DNA from: Verrucomicrobiota bacterium
GTDB taxonomy: Bacteria; Verrucomicrobiota; Verrucomicrobiia; Verrucomicrobiales; Akkermansiaceae
Direction: 5' to 3'
NCBI GenBank assembly: GCA_008932955.1
Contig: WBXE01000041.1
Span: 1-13,803 of the forward strand
DNA length: 13,803 nucleotides
A program made the translations under genes and the position numbers. Shown piece by piece: positions 1 to 8,132 of this stretch. The notes beneath the pieces were generated by a model. It did no database searches, was not told the origin of the DNA, and saw only the letters and a program-made list of their open reading frames with translations. How positions within the stretch are numbered: the stretch's first letter is position 1; each line of letters begins with the position of its first letter.

Positions 1-24
1 CAGCGGTGGACACACTGTGGGGCG

Positions 25-621
25 ATGATAGCACGACTGCGAGGGAAAGTACTGGAAGCCTATCCAAACCGGCTGGTGGTGGATGTTCAAGGCGTGGGTT
101 ATGAGGTGTTGGTGCCGCTCTCGACGTTTGACCGCTTGCAGGCGAGCAGCGGTCTGGAGGTGGACTTGCGCACGCATCTGCACATCCGGGAGACGGCACA
201 CACGCTCTATGGCTTTGCCACCGAGGAGGAGCGCGACGTGTTCCTGATGCTCATCGACCGGGTCAGCGGCATCGGTCCGGCCATCGCCATGGCGGTGCTC
301 AGCGGCATGGCTGTATCGCGCTTTAAAACCTGCGTAGTCGCCGGCGAGGTGGCCGAGTTGTCCCGCATCAAGGGACTTGGCAAAAAAACCGCGGAACGCA
401 TCGTACTCGAACTCAAGGACAAGGTGGGCGTGGTGGATACATGGCAGCACGCCGCCGCGGGGGCCATGAGCGCCTCCGCCGCCGATGCCGAACTGGCGCT
501 CATCGCCTTGGGCTACAAGCAAGTGGACTCGCGCAAGGCGGTGCGGCGGGTGTTGGACGAGGATGCGGCGGCGACCACCGAGGGCCTGATCCGCGGGGCC
601 TTGCGCAGCCTCCAAGCCTGA
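25..621 (+). CDS. ruvA: Holliday junction branch migration protein RuvA
   Basis: RuvA binds four-way DNA junctions as a tetramer and loads the RuvB motor, which drives branch migration before RuvC cuts. The 198-residue product has the family's normal length and layout. An N-terminal OB fold (about 1-63) ends in the conserved TLYGF segment. Two helix-hairpin-helix motifs follow: one around residues 78-90 (RVSGIGPAIAMAV) and one around 112-128 (LSRIKGLGKKTAERIVLEL). A linker and the small C-terminal RuvB-contacting domain (about 152-198) complete the protein. The ATG start gives the canonical MIARLRGKV beginning, and a G-rich stretch (tgtggggcg) lies just upstream. The next gene begins 19 bases after the stop, so the two may be co-transcribed. 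ruvB and ruvC are not downstream here; nothing is visible upstream. Confidence 0.97.
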   Translation: MIARLRGKVLEAYPNRLVVDVQGVGYEVLVPLSTFDRLQASSGLEVDLRTHLHIRETAHTLYGFATEEERDVFLMLIDRVSGIGPAIAMAVLSGMAVSRFKTCVVAGEVAELSRIKGLGKKTAERIVLELKDKVGVVDTWQHAAAGAMSASAADAELALIALGYKQVDSRKAVRRVLDEDAAATTEGLIRGALRSLQA

Positions 622-640
622 GCCGGCGACCCGTCACGCA

Positions 641-1693
<1,053 letters not shown>

Positions 1694-1747
1694 AGACCGA
1701 AGACAAGAAAACCTGATCTAGCGACAGCATCTGTGGCTTCTCAACGA

Positions 1748-1770
1748 CTCTAGCCGCGCTGTGGCTAGGG
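1748..1770. terminator. Small hairpin between convergent genes (possible terminator)
   Basis: The bases ctctagcc and ggctaggg form an 8 bp stem with one wobble around a 7-base loop. The hairpin lies between the end of the ABC ATPase gene and the end of the convergent minus-strand lipoprotein gene, where a two-way terminator would be expected. There is no run of T on either side, so intrinsic termination is only a possibility. Confidence 0.25.
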
Positions 1771-1818
1771 AGCGGCACTTGCCAAATTCCCGCCTCTATT
1801 GCGCGAGACCCCTCCGCT

Positions 1819-1953
1819 TTAGTCGCTGTGATGCCAATTGTGGATCTTGTCCACGGTCCAGAAAAATCCGCTCTTCGAGTCCCTGCCCACACCGATCATG
1901 GTGTTGCAACCACTGAGTGCCAGCGCGGCGGTGAGGATCAATACGTATTTCAT
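1819..1953 (-). CDS. Small entericidin-like lipoprotein
   Basis: The minus-strand reading from the ATG at 1953 gives a 44-residue protein beginning MKYVLILTAALALSGC. It has a one-lysine n-region, a hydrophobic core and a lipobox (LSGC) with the acylated cysteine at residue 16, followed by NTMIGVGRDSKSG. This matches entericidin-type peptides, whose mature part starts CNT..G.G.D, and predicts a tiny envelope lipoprotein of about 29 residues. The tail WTVDKIHNWHHSD is not one I recognise. A longer reading starting at 2013 would put 20 residues ahead of the signal sequence, which argues for the internal ATG. No strong ribosome site is visible. The gene converges with the ABC ATPase gene. Entericidins modulate membrane stability in E. 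coli; that role is not shown here. Confidence 0.55.
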   Translation of the reverse strand: MKYVLILTAALALSGCNTMIGVGRDSKSGFFWTVDKIHNWHHSD

Positions 1954-2181
1954 TGCGACCCAGCCTAAGACCGCTAAACAGTTAAGAAAAGCGGAAATTT
2001 TAGGAAATATCATTACAGGGTGACAGATAAATAGTAGAGAAACCTGTGGATTGTGGGGTTTTCGGTGGTATGGCGCTTACATGCACAGGTCACGATGGCT
2101 GGCGGGGTGGATGAATTCGACGACAAAGCCTGTCATTTACCATTGCATTTGACTTCACTTCATTCGGTCCATGCGAGTTGG

Positions 2182-2229
2182 CAGCCTCCTCCTCCGGAGG
2201 CTGTGTTGAATCAGGGCGCAAGCGCCCTG
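2182..2229. repeat. Pair of adjacent REP-like palindromes
   Basis: Two hairpins stand side by side. The first pairs cagcctcc (2182-2189) with ggaggctg (2196-2203). The second pairs cagggcgc (2212-2219) with gcgccctg (2222-2229) over a 2-base loop. They sit immediately before the first recognisable residues of the RAYT remnant. RAYT genes are known to be flanked by REP palindromes that their enzymes recognise, so these are probably REP-type units; that is inference from position and shape. Confidence 0.55.
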
Positions 2230-2646
2230 TGCGTTCGCGGGGGGTGGATCGGCGGTTTGTGTTTGAGGAGGGGGAATGCGAGGCGTTCCGGATGTTTTTC
2301 TCGGATGTATGAGAATTTTTCGGGCTGCCGGGTGTTGGCGTATTGCGCGATGTCTAACCATTTTGACTTGTGGTTGGAGGTGGCGCGGATGGCGGCTGGC
2401 GGATTGAGTGACGCGGAATTACTTAAGCGTCTGAGCGGGCTGTATTCCGAGGGGGTGGTGGCGGGAGTGGCGGCGGAATTGGCGGAGGCGAGGAAGATTT
2501 CTAGCGCTGAGAAAAATGGTGCAGCTGAGGCGCGGGTGGCGGCGATTCACGCCCGGTTTACCCACCGGATGCATAATTTGAGTGAGTTCATGAAGGGCTT
2601 GTTGATCCGGTTCACGCGGTGGTTCAACCGGGAGCATTCGCGGTAG
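2229..2646 (+). pseudogene. Decayed REP-associated tyrosine transposase (RAYT, Y1/IS200-like)
   Basis: RAYTs are single-copy relatives of IS200/IS605 TnpA that act on REP palindromes through a His-hydrophobic-His motif and a catalytic tyrosine. The main frame (phase of 2302-2646) reads RMYENFSGCRVLAYCAMSNH, then GLSDAELLKRLSGLYSE, and then FTHRMHNLSEFMKGLL up to WFNREHSR, all typical of a verrucomicrobial RAYT. There are three defects. The first part (VDRRFVFEEGECEAFRMFF) lies in another frame (2244-2300) and joins only through a +1 shift at the T run around 2295-2301. The second metal-binding histidine is changed: the text reads HFD, with GAC at 2365-2367 where CAC is expected. The coding ends at a TAG (2644-2646) where other RAYTs continue with GTLWEERF, so the catalytic tyrosine region is lost. 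The ATG at 2053 opens a 197-residue frame, but its first 80 or so residues are not RAYT-like. Confidence 0.8.
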
Positions 2647-2680
2647 GGGCTCGGGTTATTCTCCCCGAGCTCCTACCGCG
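2639..2680. repeat. Long REP-like inverted repeat at the RAYT 3' end
   Basis: Arms at 2639-2655 and 2664-2680 pair over 17 bp with a single G-T wobble (gcggtaggggctcggg against cccgagctcctaccgc, extended by one C-G pair), around the 8-base loop ttattctc. The stop codon of the RAYT remnant (2644-2646) is part of the left arm, and the stem contains GTAG. GTAG is the tetranucleotide that marks REP elements in E. coli, though there it lies at the foot of the stem. Without a T tract it is a poor terminator, so a REP unit is the better reading. Confidence 0.65.
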
Positions 2681-2750
2681 GCGGTCCTTTGCGCCTTCAT
2701 CGTATCACCGGCTTGCCGGACGCAGGCTGGCATGCCACTGTGCCGGCGCA

Positions 2751-3692
2751 GTGGCTCCCATTCTCTCCATCTGGGTGCTCGGCGATGGCAAGCCGGGACA
2801 CAAAAACCAAGCACTCGGCCTGGCCGAGGCGCTGGGGCGGCTGCGTCCTTGCAAGATCCAGCAGGTCTCCTTGGTGGGCATACGCGGATGGTTCGCGCGC
2901 TTGCGCGCAGTGACGGCGCTGCGGCCGAGCGCAAGCTTGCCCAAGCCGGATTTGCTCATTGCCGCCGGCCACGCCACCCATCCCGCTTTGTTGTGGTTGG
3001 CATGCATCCACCGCGTGCCGAGCGTCGTGCTGATGCGCCCGAGCCTGCCGCTGCGGTGGTTCGATTTGTGCATCGCACCTGCCCACGATTTCCGCCGTGC
3101 CCCGGCGTCAACCCATGTTCTAACAACCATGGGGGCGCTCAACCGGGTGCAGCCCTCCCCGACCGCCACGCGCCGCGGTGGATTGCTGCTGGTGGGGGGT
3201 CCGTCTGCCACCCATGCATGGGATGGCGACGGCTTGCTGGAGGCGCTAGCGCGGGTTTGTGACGAAGGCGGCGGCGGGCCGTGGCAGCTCACGGATTCGC
3301 GTCGCACGCCACTGGGGTTTCTCGAGCGGGTGCGGCAACGACTGCCCGCCGTGGCAGTTTTTCCCCATGCAGAAACGCCGCCGGATTGGTTGCCTGCCCG
3401 CCTGGCTGAGGCGGCGGACGTGTGGGTCACCGAGGATTCCGTCTCGATGGTCTATGAGGCACTCTCGAGTGGCACGCGGGTGGGCCTGCTGCCGGTTCCC
3501 CGATCCAAGCCCGACACCCGGGTGTTGCGCGGCCTGGGCCAACTGGTGAACGCGGGCTGGGTCACTCCCTATTCAGCTTGGTGTCCAAGTCGCGGTCTCG
3601 CCGCGCCACCCCAGCCGTTGCAGGAAGCCACCCGCTGCGCTGAGCTGGTCCTCACAAAATTCTTTGGCGGCGAGGGCCCCCCGCTTGCCTGA
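2751..3692 (+). CDS. ELM1/DUF1022-family putative glycosyltransferase
   Basis: The 313-residue product matches the bacterial proteins related to plant mitochondrial fission factor ELM1, thought to be GT-B-fold glycosyltransferases. No reaction can be assigned from sequence. The N-terminal signature IWVLGDGKPGHKNQALGLAEAL is present. So is the C-terminal, nucleotide-sugar-site-like stretch VTEDSVSMVYEALSSGTRVG, which matches the family's V-T-x-DS-x-SM-x-x-EA pattern. In between are LLIAAGHATHP and GGLLLVGGPS, as expected of a two-domain fold. I chose the GTG at 2751 (VAPILSIWVLG) because families of this kind begin a few residues before the I/VWVLxDGKPGH motif. The frame is open back to an ATG at 2619, but that start would lie inside the RAYT remnant and run through the hairpin at 2639-2680. 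In many bacteria the family sits with outer-surface polysaccharide genes; here its neighbour is a sugar mutarotase. Confidence 0.85.
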   Translation: MAPILSIWVLGDGKPGHKNQALGLAEALGRLRPCKIQQVSLVGIRGWFARLRAVTALRPSASLPKPDLLIAAGHATHPALLWLACIHRVPSVVLMRPSLPLRWFDLCIAPAHDFRRAPASTHVLTTMGALNRVQPSPTATRRGGLLLVGGPSATHAWDGDGLLEALARVCDEGGGGPWQLTDSRRTPLGFLERVRQRLPAVAVFPHAETPPDWLPARLAEAADVWVTEDSVSMVYEALSSGTRVGLLPVPRSKPDTRVLRGLGQLVNAGWVTPYSAWCPSRGLAAPPQPLQEATRCAELVLTKFFGGEGPPLA

Positions 3693-3694
3693 AT

Positions 3695-3709
3695 CACAGA
3701 TTACAGATT
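3695..3709. repeat. Short interspersed-repeat fragment (cacagattacagatt)
   Basis: The 38-base gap between the ELM1-like gene and the mutarotase gene begins with cacagattacagatt, an AGATTACAGATT-type tandem. I recall similar runs dispersed in intergenic regions of many environmental genomes. It is very short, so the identification is tentative. Confidence 0.25.
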
Positions 3710-3729
3710 TAAATTTCCGACTCACTCAC

Positions 3730-4068
3730 ATGCAACGCTATGGATCGGTCATCGGCCTCAACGCCGACAAGCTCGCGGAATATAAACTTCTGCACGCCGC
3801 AGCGTGGCCCGAAGTGCTGCGGATGATTACACAGTGCAACCTGCGGAATTTCTCGATCTATCTGCGCCAATTCGACGATGGCCAACATTTCCTTTTCAGC
3901 TACTTTGAATATGCCGGGGAGGATTTTGCCGCTGACATGGCGGTGATGGCTGCCGATCCCACCACGCAACGCTGGTGGGCCGTGTGCATGCCATGCCAGC
4001 GCCCGCTCGCTAGCCGCGGGCCTGACGAATGGTGGGCCTCCATGGAGGAGGTTTTCCACTGCGATTGA
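3730..4068 (+). CDS. rhaM: L-rhamnose mutarotase (RhaM family)
   Basis: RhaM interconverts the alpha and beta anomers of L-rhamnose, speeding entry of the sugar into isomerase/kinase pathways. It is a small cytoplasmic dimeric ferredoxin-like protein. The product has 112 residues, close to the 104 of E. coli RhaM. The start at 3730 places Tyr18 and His22 at the numbers of the catalytic residues known in the E. coli enzyme (AEYKLLHAAAWPEV). Other family hallmarks are RNFSIYLRQ, the aromatic FSYFEY segment, DPTTQRWWAVC and the closing EWWASMEEVFH. A longer in-frame reading from 3664 would overlap the previous gene by 29 bases and add an unconserved leader. No rhamnose isomerase, kinase or aldolase is nearby, so the physiological substrate could be L-rhamnose or a related deoxy-sugar such as L-fucose. 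The M42 peptidase gene follows 51 bases later. Confidence 0.92.
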   Translation: MQRYGSVIGLNADKLAEYKLLHAAAWPEVLRMITQCNLRNFSIYLRQFDDGQHFLFSYFEYAGEDFAADMAVMAADPTTQRWWAVCMPCQRPLASRGPDEWWASMEEVFHCD

Positions 4069-4119
4069 GCGACCATTTGGCGCTTGGAATCAGCGGCTTG
4101 GCGTGGCAGGCTCCGCGGC

Positions 4120-5199
4120 ATGCGTCAGAAGGCCGTGTCATTGTTGCAGAAGTTGACGGAAGCCCACGCGGTTTCCGGCCACGAGGATGAAGTGCGGGCA
4201 ATCTTTGTCGATGAACTCAAACCCTGCGGCGAACTATCCGCAGACCGCAACGGCTCGGTGTTTTGCGAGATCGGCAGCTCCGGCCCGCGCGTGCTCGTCG
4301 CCGGCCACATGGATGAAGTCGGCTTTATGGTGCAAAATATCACTGCCGATGGCTTCATCCAATTCGTCGCCATCGGCGGCTGGTGGGAGCACAACCTGCT
4401 GTCGCAACGCGTCGAAATCCTCACCCGCAGCGGCAGCAAAATCCTCGGCGTCATCGCCTCCTGCCCACCGCATTTTTTGCCTGATGCGCAACGCCGCCAG
4501 GTCATGAACATCGAGCAAATGTTCATCGATATCGGCGCCACTTCAGCCTACGATGTTAGGGATAACTTCGGCGTGGCTCTGGGCGACCCGATCGCCCCGG
4601 TGTCTGCGTTCACACCGCTGGCGCGTCAAGATTGGTTCATGGCCAAAGCGTTTGACAACCGCGTCGGCATGGCCGCCACCATCCAGGCCGGCCAACTCCT
4701 CGCCCACTCGTCCCACCCTAACCGCGTGATCCTCTGCGGCACCGTCCAAGAGGAAGTCGGACTCCGCGGCGCACGCAGCGCCGCCACCTTTGCCAAGCCC
4801 GACGTGGCCATCATCCTCGAAGGCCCGCCCGCCGATGATACGCCCGGCGGACCCCGCGCCGACGGCCAGGGCCGCCTCGGCGGCGGTGCCCAGATCCGCA
4901 TGTTCGACCCCACCGCTATCGCCAACCCGCGCCTCGCGCGGCTGGCGATCGAAACCGCCCACGCGGCTGGCATCGGCCACCAGGTCACCGTGCGCCGCAG
5001 CGGTGGCACCGACGCCGGCGCCTTCCATCTCGCCAACACCGGGATTCCGTGCATCGTGTTAGGCGTGCCCGCACGCTACATTCACTCCCACAACGCGATC
5101 ATCAACTTGCATGATTACCTGCAACTGCTAGCTATCACCATCGCCCTGGTCCGCGCCCTCGACCAGCCCACCGTGGCCGAACTCACCACCTATCTGTGA
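4120..5199 (+). CDS. M42-family metallo-aminopeptidase (PepA/FrvX/endoglucanase-M type)
   Basis: M42 peptidases are cytoplasmic dodecameric, two-metal aminopeptidases that trim short peptides; older annotations call them endoglucanase or FrvX. The 359-residue product (from the ATG at 4120) has the family length and all catalytic positions: H63 and D65 in AGHMDEVGFM, bridging D179 in FDNRVG, the E211-E212 pair in VQEEVGLRGA, E234 in ILEGPPADDTPG and H322 in RYIHSHNAI. The region between H63 and D179 holds the insertion domain (QRVEI, GVI). E234, in place of the commoner Asp, matches the M42 subgroup with LEG. An upstream TTG at 4084 would add 12 residues with no conservation. Substrate preference (acidic, neutral or aromatic N-terminus) cannot be read from this. 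The gene probably shares a transcript with rhaM. Confidence 0.93.
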   Translation: MRQKAVSLLQKLTEAHAVSGHEDEVRAIFVDELKPCGELSADRNGSVFCEIGSSGPRVLVAGHMDEVGFMVQNITADGFIQFVAIGGWWEHNLLSQRVEILTRSGSKILGVIASCPPHFLPDAQRRQVMNIEQMFIDIGATSAYDVRDNFGVALGDPIAPVSAFTPLARQDWFMAKAFDNRVGMAATIQAGQLLAHSSHPNRVILCGTVQEEVGLRGARSAATFAKPDVAIILEGPPADDTPGGPRADGQGRLGGGAQIRMFDPTAIANPRLARLAIETAHAAGIGHQVTVRRSGGTDAGAFHLANTGIPCIVLGVPARYIHSHNAIINLHDYLQLLAITIALVRALDQPTVAELTTYL

Positions 5200-5621
5200 G
5201 TCGGGCCATTGGGGTCGGTCCCGCTTTTCGAGCATCGGACTGGGGTCAGTCCCGCTTTTCAGGCATGATTTTGCAGAAGCGGACTAGAACCCGTGCTCCA
5301 CTAGGGTCATTTGCAACTCGATCGTCAAACCAAGCGCTTCGGTTTTCAGCTTGAATGTTCGTAAAGCGGGACTGACCCCGCTAGCAATCTCTCAGCGAAA
5401 TTGCTTGGCAAAGCCGGCCGCATCGCTAGCTTCGTGCCGAAGAAGGCCGTTCCATGAATCGACAGAAATTCACCATTTTTTGTTTTGAAGCCAAGAGGCT
5501 AGGGGTGAGGGCGGTCCCGGGCGGCGATTTTCACCGCGTTCCTGCCACTTTTTTCCGCCCTCTGGCGTGGCGCTCTGCCCTCGCAACGGCATTTACCGGC
5601 AAAGTTATTTCCTAGCAGCAA
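5200..5621. other. Gene-free intergenic stretch with dispersed repeat
   Basis: I see no convincing coding region in these 422 bases; the short open frames reaching into it overlap the start of the TAXI-protein gene in other frames. The left half (5210-5379) holds three copies of an 18-20 bp repeat, listed separately. The right half (5380-5621) is unremarkable apart from T-rich patches (attttttg near 5480, cttttttccg near 5549), and must contain the promoter and 5' leader of the operon that starts at 5622. No clear -35/-10 pair can be chosen. Confidence 0.6.
5210..5379. repeat. Three-copy repeat with 17 bp inverted ends (MITE- or REP-like element)
   Basis: Copy A (5210-5229, tggggtcggtcccgcttttc) and copy B (5241-5260, tggggtcagtcccgcttttc) are direct repeats differing at one base; both are followed by a similar .gcat sequence. 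Copy C (5363-5379, aaagcgggactgacccc) is the exact reverse complement of 5242-5258 in copy B. B and C thus make perfect 17 bp inverted ends around 104 bp of non-coding sequence. From memory, GGGGTCAGTCCCGCTTTT-like motifs recur near RAYT genes in Planctomycetes and Verrucomicrobia. That recollection is not verified here. Confidence 0.75.
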
Positions 5622-7403
5622 ATGAGAAAGCAATTATTACGAGTTGGAATTGCCGTTCTCGGGATTTTGGCATTTGTCGCCGTGACGGATGTTGTGGCAG
5701 CAAAAGGCTTCTCCTCATCGAGATCGTCATCCTCATTCTCCTCACGGCCGTCGTCTTCTGGCTTATACAACAAGCCGTCATCGGGAGGATACAGCAAACC
5801 CACGGCTCCAGCCAATAGCGGAGCCACATCAGGAGGATACGGCAAACCAGCGACTCCGCCTGCTAACAACGCCACAGGTTCTGCTGGCTATAGCAAGCCA
5901 CAAACCAGCGCCTCGCCGGCCCCATCAAGCGCAGCTACGGCCTATACCAATGGCAACCGGTTTGATTCCAGCACCACGCAGAAATTGAAGATGGAGAAGT
6001 CTCAAAAATCCCTGGCTTCGTACGAAGCGGAAAAGGGAAAATTCAAGACTCCACCACCAGCCATTGATCCGCATGCGATCCAATCCAATCCGGTTGTCAG
6101 TAGCAGTCACGTCTATTCGCGGGTAGGATATGATGATGTCATCCGCCGCCGCCAGGCGGTGTATGGCTCATGGCATCCGCCGATTTATGTGTATCAATCT
6201 GCGCCCTACTACGGATCGTGGAGCTCCACTTTCTTGTGGTGGGCATTGATGAATGACGCGATGTTCTTTCATCACCACAGCAACGATCCGGCTGTTTCTG
6301 CTTGGCACAATGACGCCATGCGGCTCTCTCAGGAAAATGGCGATCTCAAAGCGCAAATTGCCACGCTGGATGAGAAAGTCCAACAGTTGGACAAAAGCGG
6401 CCCCCCGCGCAATGAAAAGTATCTGCCCGCACAAGTCGCAGCGGATCCTGTCGTCGCGCTATCGGCGGAAGCCATCGCGCAAATGCCTATTGAAAAACCG
6501 TTGCTGCGTGTTGCAACAGGGGTGCAAGGTGGCCAGTACAGTGAAGTGGGGCAAATGCTGAAGAAGCGCTCTGATGGAGTGAAGATTGAACTCGTTCCGA
6601 CCTCCGGCTCGGAAGAAAACCTAAAACTTTTGCGTGAAGGGAAAGTTGATGCGGCCATCGTTCAATCGGATACCAGCTGCATCATGGGTAAGAATTCTCC
6701 GGCCACACTCCCTGGGGAGGCCATGTTTCACCACGCAACGCTTTACAGCGAGTATGTGATGCTGATTGTGTCCAAGGATTCTTCAATCAAATCCATTGAG
6801 AATCTGGGGTCGGACAATACCATCTATGTCGGCCCGGAAGGATCCGGTACTGCGCTCACTTGGTTGGGATTCGAAATGCAGGACCAGCATTACAAGAAGG
6901 TGAAATCCGCGAACACGGATTATGCTTTGGCGCTGGAGAAGGTGGCTGGTGATAAAACCAAAGCCATGCTGTTTGTTGCGGGTATGAACACTCCGCTGCT
7001 CAATAATCTCTCGAGCAAAGGCGGGTACCGTGTGGTCCCCGTCGATGACCGAGGCTTGTCTGCGTTACAGGATGCGCAAGGACATATCGTTTACGACGTT
7101 CTAACCTTGCCGAAGGGAACTTATCCCGGTCTGCAAGCCAAGGAAATCAAGACGCTTGGCGTGGATGCCGAGTGGACCATCTCGAATGCCTGGATTGACA
7201 AATATGGTGATGAATCATTTGACCAAATCAATTACTCTGTGATCGACATTGTCAATGATTTGCACCGCAAGTCCCCGGCGCAGGAACAGGCGGAGCTCCC
7301 AGCTCACTCATCACATCTGTGGTTTTGGGTTGGTGTCATCTTCGTTGTTGGTGCAGGCCTATATTGGACGATCTTCAAATTCAACGCCACAGGAACACGC
7401 TGA
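5622..7403 (+). CDS. Secreted, membrane-anchored TAXI-domain protein (TRAP-type solute-binding fold)
   Basis: TAXI proteins are periplasmic binding proteins of TRAP transporters, and this 593-residue protein embeds such a domain in an unusual frame. Its parts run as follows. A signal peptide or N-terminal anchor spans residues 1-27 (MRKQLLRVGIAVLGILAFVA, then VAAKG). A Ser-rich run covers 29-46, followed by four YxKP repeats (LYNKP, GYSKP, GYGKP, GYSKP) in a low-complexity region to about 105. An aromatic segment near 165-225 includes RRRQAVYGSWHPPIYVY and the HHH in FFHHHSNDP. A short coiled coil occupies about 230-262. The TAXI domain covers about 293-545 (LRVATGVQGGQY, PTSGSEENLKLLREGKVDAA, GPEGSGTALT). 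A final transmembrane helix lies near 566-585 (WFWVGVIFVVGAGLYW), leaving a short cytoplasmic FKFNATGTR tail. No TRAP permease gene is present. The stop overlaps the next start (TGATG), showing translational coupling to the DUF2491 gene. A receptor or stress-sensing role is inference. Confidence 0.85.
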   Translation: MRKQLLRVGIAVLGILAFVAVTDVVAAKGFSSSRSSSSFSSRPSSSGLYNKPSSGGYSKPTAPANSGATSGGYGKPATPPANNATGSAGYSKPQTSASPAPSSAATAYTNGNRFDSSTTQKLKMEKSQKSLASYEAEKGKFKTPPPAIDPHAIQSNPVVSSSHVYSRVGYDDVIRRRQAVYGSWHPPIYVYQSAPYYGSWSSTFLWWALMNDAMFFHHHSNDPAVSAWHNDAMRLSQENGDLKAQIATLDEKVQQLDKSGPPRNEKYLPAQVAADPVVALSAEAIAQMPIEKPLLRVATGVQGGQYSEVGQMLKKRSDGVKIELVPTSGSEENLKLLREGKVDAAIVQSDTSCIMGKNSPATLPGEAMFHHATLYSEYVMLIVSKDSSIKSIENLGSDNTIYVGPEGSGTALTWLGFEMQDQHYKKVKSANTDYALALEKVAGDKTKAMLFVAGMNTPLLNNLSSKGGYRVVPVDDRGLSALQDAQGHIVYDVLTLPKGTYPGLQAKEIKTLGVDAEWTISNAWIDKYGDESFDQINYSVIDIVNDLHRKSPAQEQAELPAHSSHLWFWVGVIFVVGAGLYWTIFKFNATGTR

Positions 7404-8098
7404 TGACTATCTGGGAACTCATCAAAGCCAAGCGCGAAAAATCGCGCCAGGAGAAATTTACCGCTCTCCAAATGGCGAACCCGCTTGACCGCGATTTGCC
7501 ATTTGGATTGCATCTGGATGGCAAAATTGAAATCGCCACCCTGCTGCCTGAGGTCATGAAGCCGTTGTTAGCGCAGGGGGCGCATGTGGTTGCAGGCTTC
7601 AGTGAAGTGACGATCATGGGCCAACAGTGCTTTCGGGTGCTTATCATTCCGGAACAAGGCGACACTGGCTCATACCTGTTGATTTGCCCGATGGAGGAAG
7701 AGACTCTGGTGCGATGGTTCGTCAATATCGACGAGGTTTTCCCCTCCTCCAGCGAGGAATGGGACTTTTGGCTCAGTGACGAGGATGGATCTATCGGGAT
7801 ACAACAATTCCAGTCGAAAGATGGCGAACTCTTTGATCGCCTCTGGGGCGCCCCTGAAGAATGCTTCGTCGAGCCGGTGTGCTTCGACGAGAGACTGGTC
7901 CTGAATCGATTCGATGATGCGGAAACGAAATCGATAGAGCACCGCACGATGCTCTATGGCAGGGCGGTGGCGGATGAGGTTTGGCCTTGCGACCAATACG
8001 TCCTTCTTTCTGCTTGTACAGAACGTGACGGAAGCTATGTTTCCATCGACGCCGGTGTGGATCTCGACTTCCATGTGAACGTGAAAGTGATCTATTGA
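7403..8098 (+). CDS. DUF2491 (YjfK-like) protein
   Basis: This 231-residue protein resembles E. coli YjfK (DUF2491), whose biochemical function is unknown. Visible features are the amphipathic, basic start (MTIWELIKAKREKSRQEKF), the segment LDRDLPFGLHLDGKIEI, a beta-rich middle rich in acidic residues (EEWDFWLSDEDGSIG) and the C-terminal EHRTMLYGR motif with a following strand-rich tail. It has no signal peptide or transmembrane segment, so it should be cytoplasmic. I set the start at the ATG at 7403, which overlaps the TGA of the TAXI gene by one base; the frame is open further up to 7319 but that part overlaps the TAXI coding end. In enterobacteria yjfK lies directly after the PspA-like gene yjfJ. 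The same pair recurs here in reversed order, which supports both identifications and a shared membrane-related job. Confidence 0.82.
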   Translation: MTIWELIKAKREKSRQEKFTALQMANPLDRDLPFGLHLDGKIEIATLLPEVMKPLLAQGAHVVAGFSEVTIMGQQCFRVLIIPEQGDTGSYLLICPMEEETLVRWFVNIDEVFPSSSEEWDFWLSDEDGSIGIQQFQSKDGELFDRLWGAPEECFVEPVCFDERLVLNRFDDAETKSIEHRTMLYGRAVADEVWPCDQYVLLSACTERDGSYVSIDAGVDLDFHVNVKVIY

Positions 8099-8132
8099 AA
8101 AATAAATAAACAACCAAGAAAGCACAACTACC

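Noticed and set aside
2053..2228. N-terminal 58 residues of the open frame that leads into the RAYT remnant
   Set aside because: They show no similarity to the start of RAYT proteins; the frame is open by chance, and the true upstream RAYT coding is in a different phase from about 2244.
2705..3430. 241-residue minus-strand open frame opposite the ELM1-like gene
   Set aside because: The + strand frame carries strong ELM1-family motifs; the reverse frame is Ser/Arg-rich with no domain signature, as expected of a shadow.
4543..5028. 161-residue Gly/Ala-rich minus-strand frame inside the M42 peptidase gene
   Set aside because: Low-complexity mirror of a high-GC coding region; all M42 catalytic residues are on the other strand.
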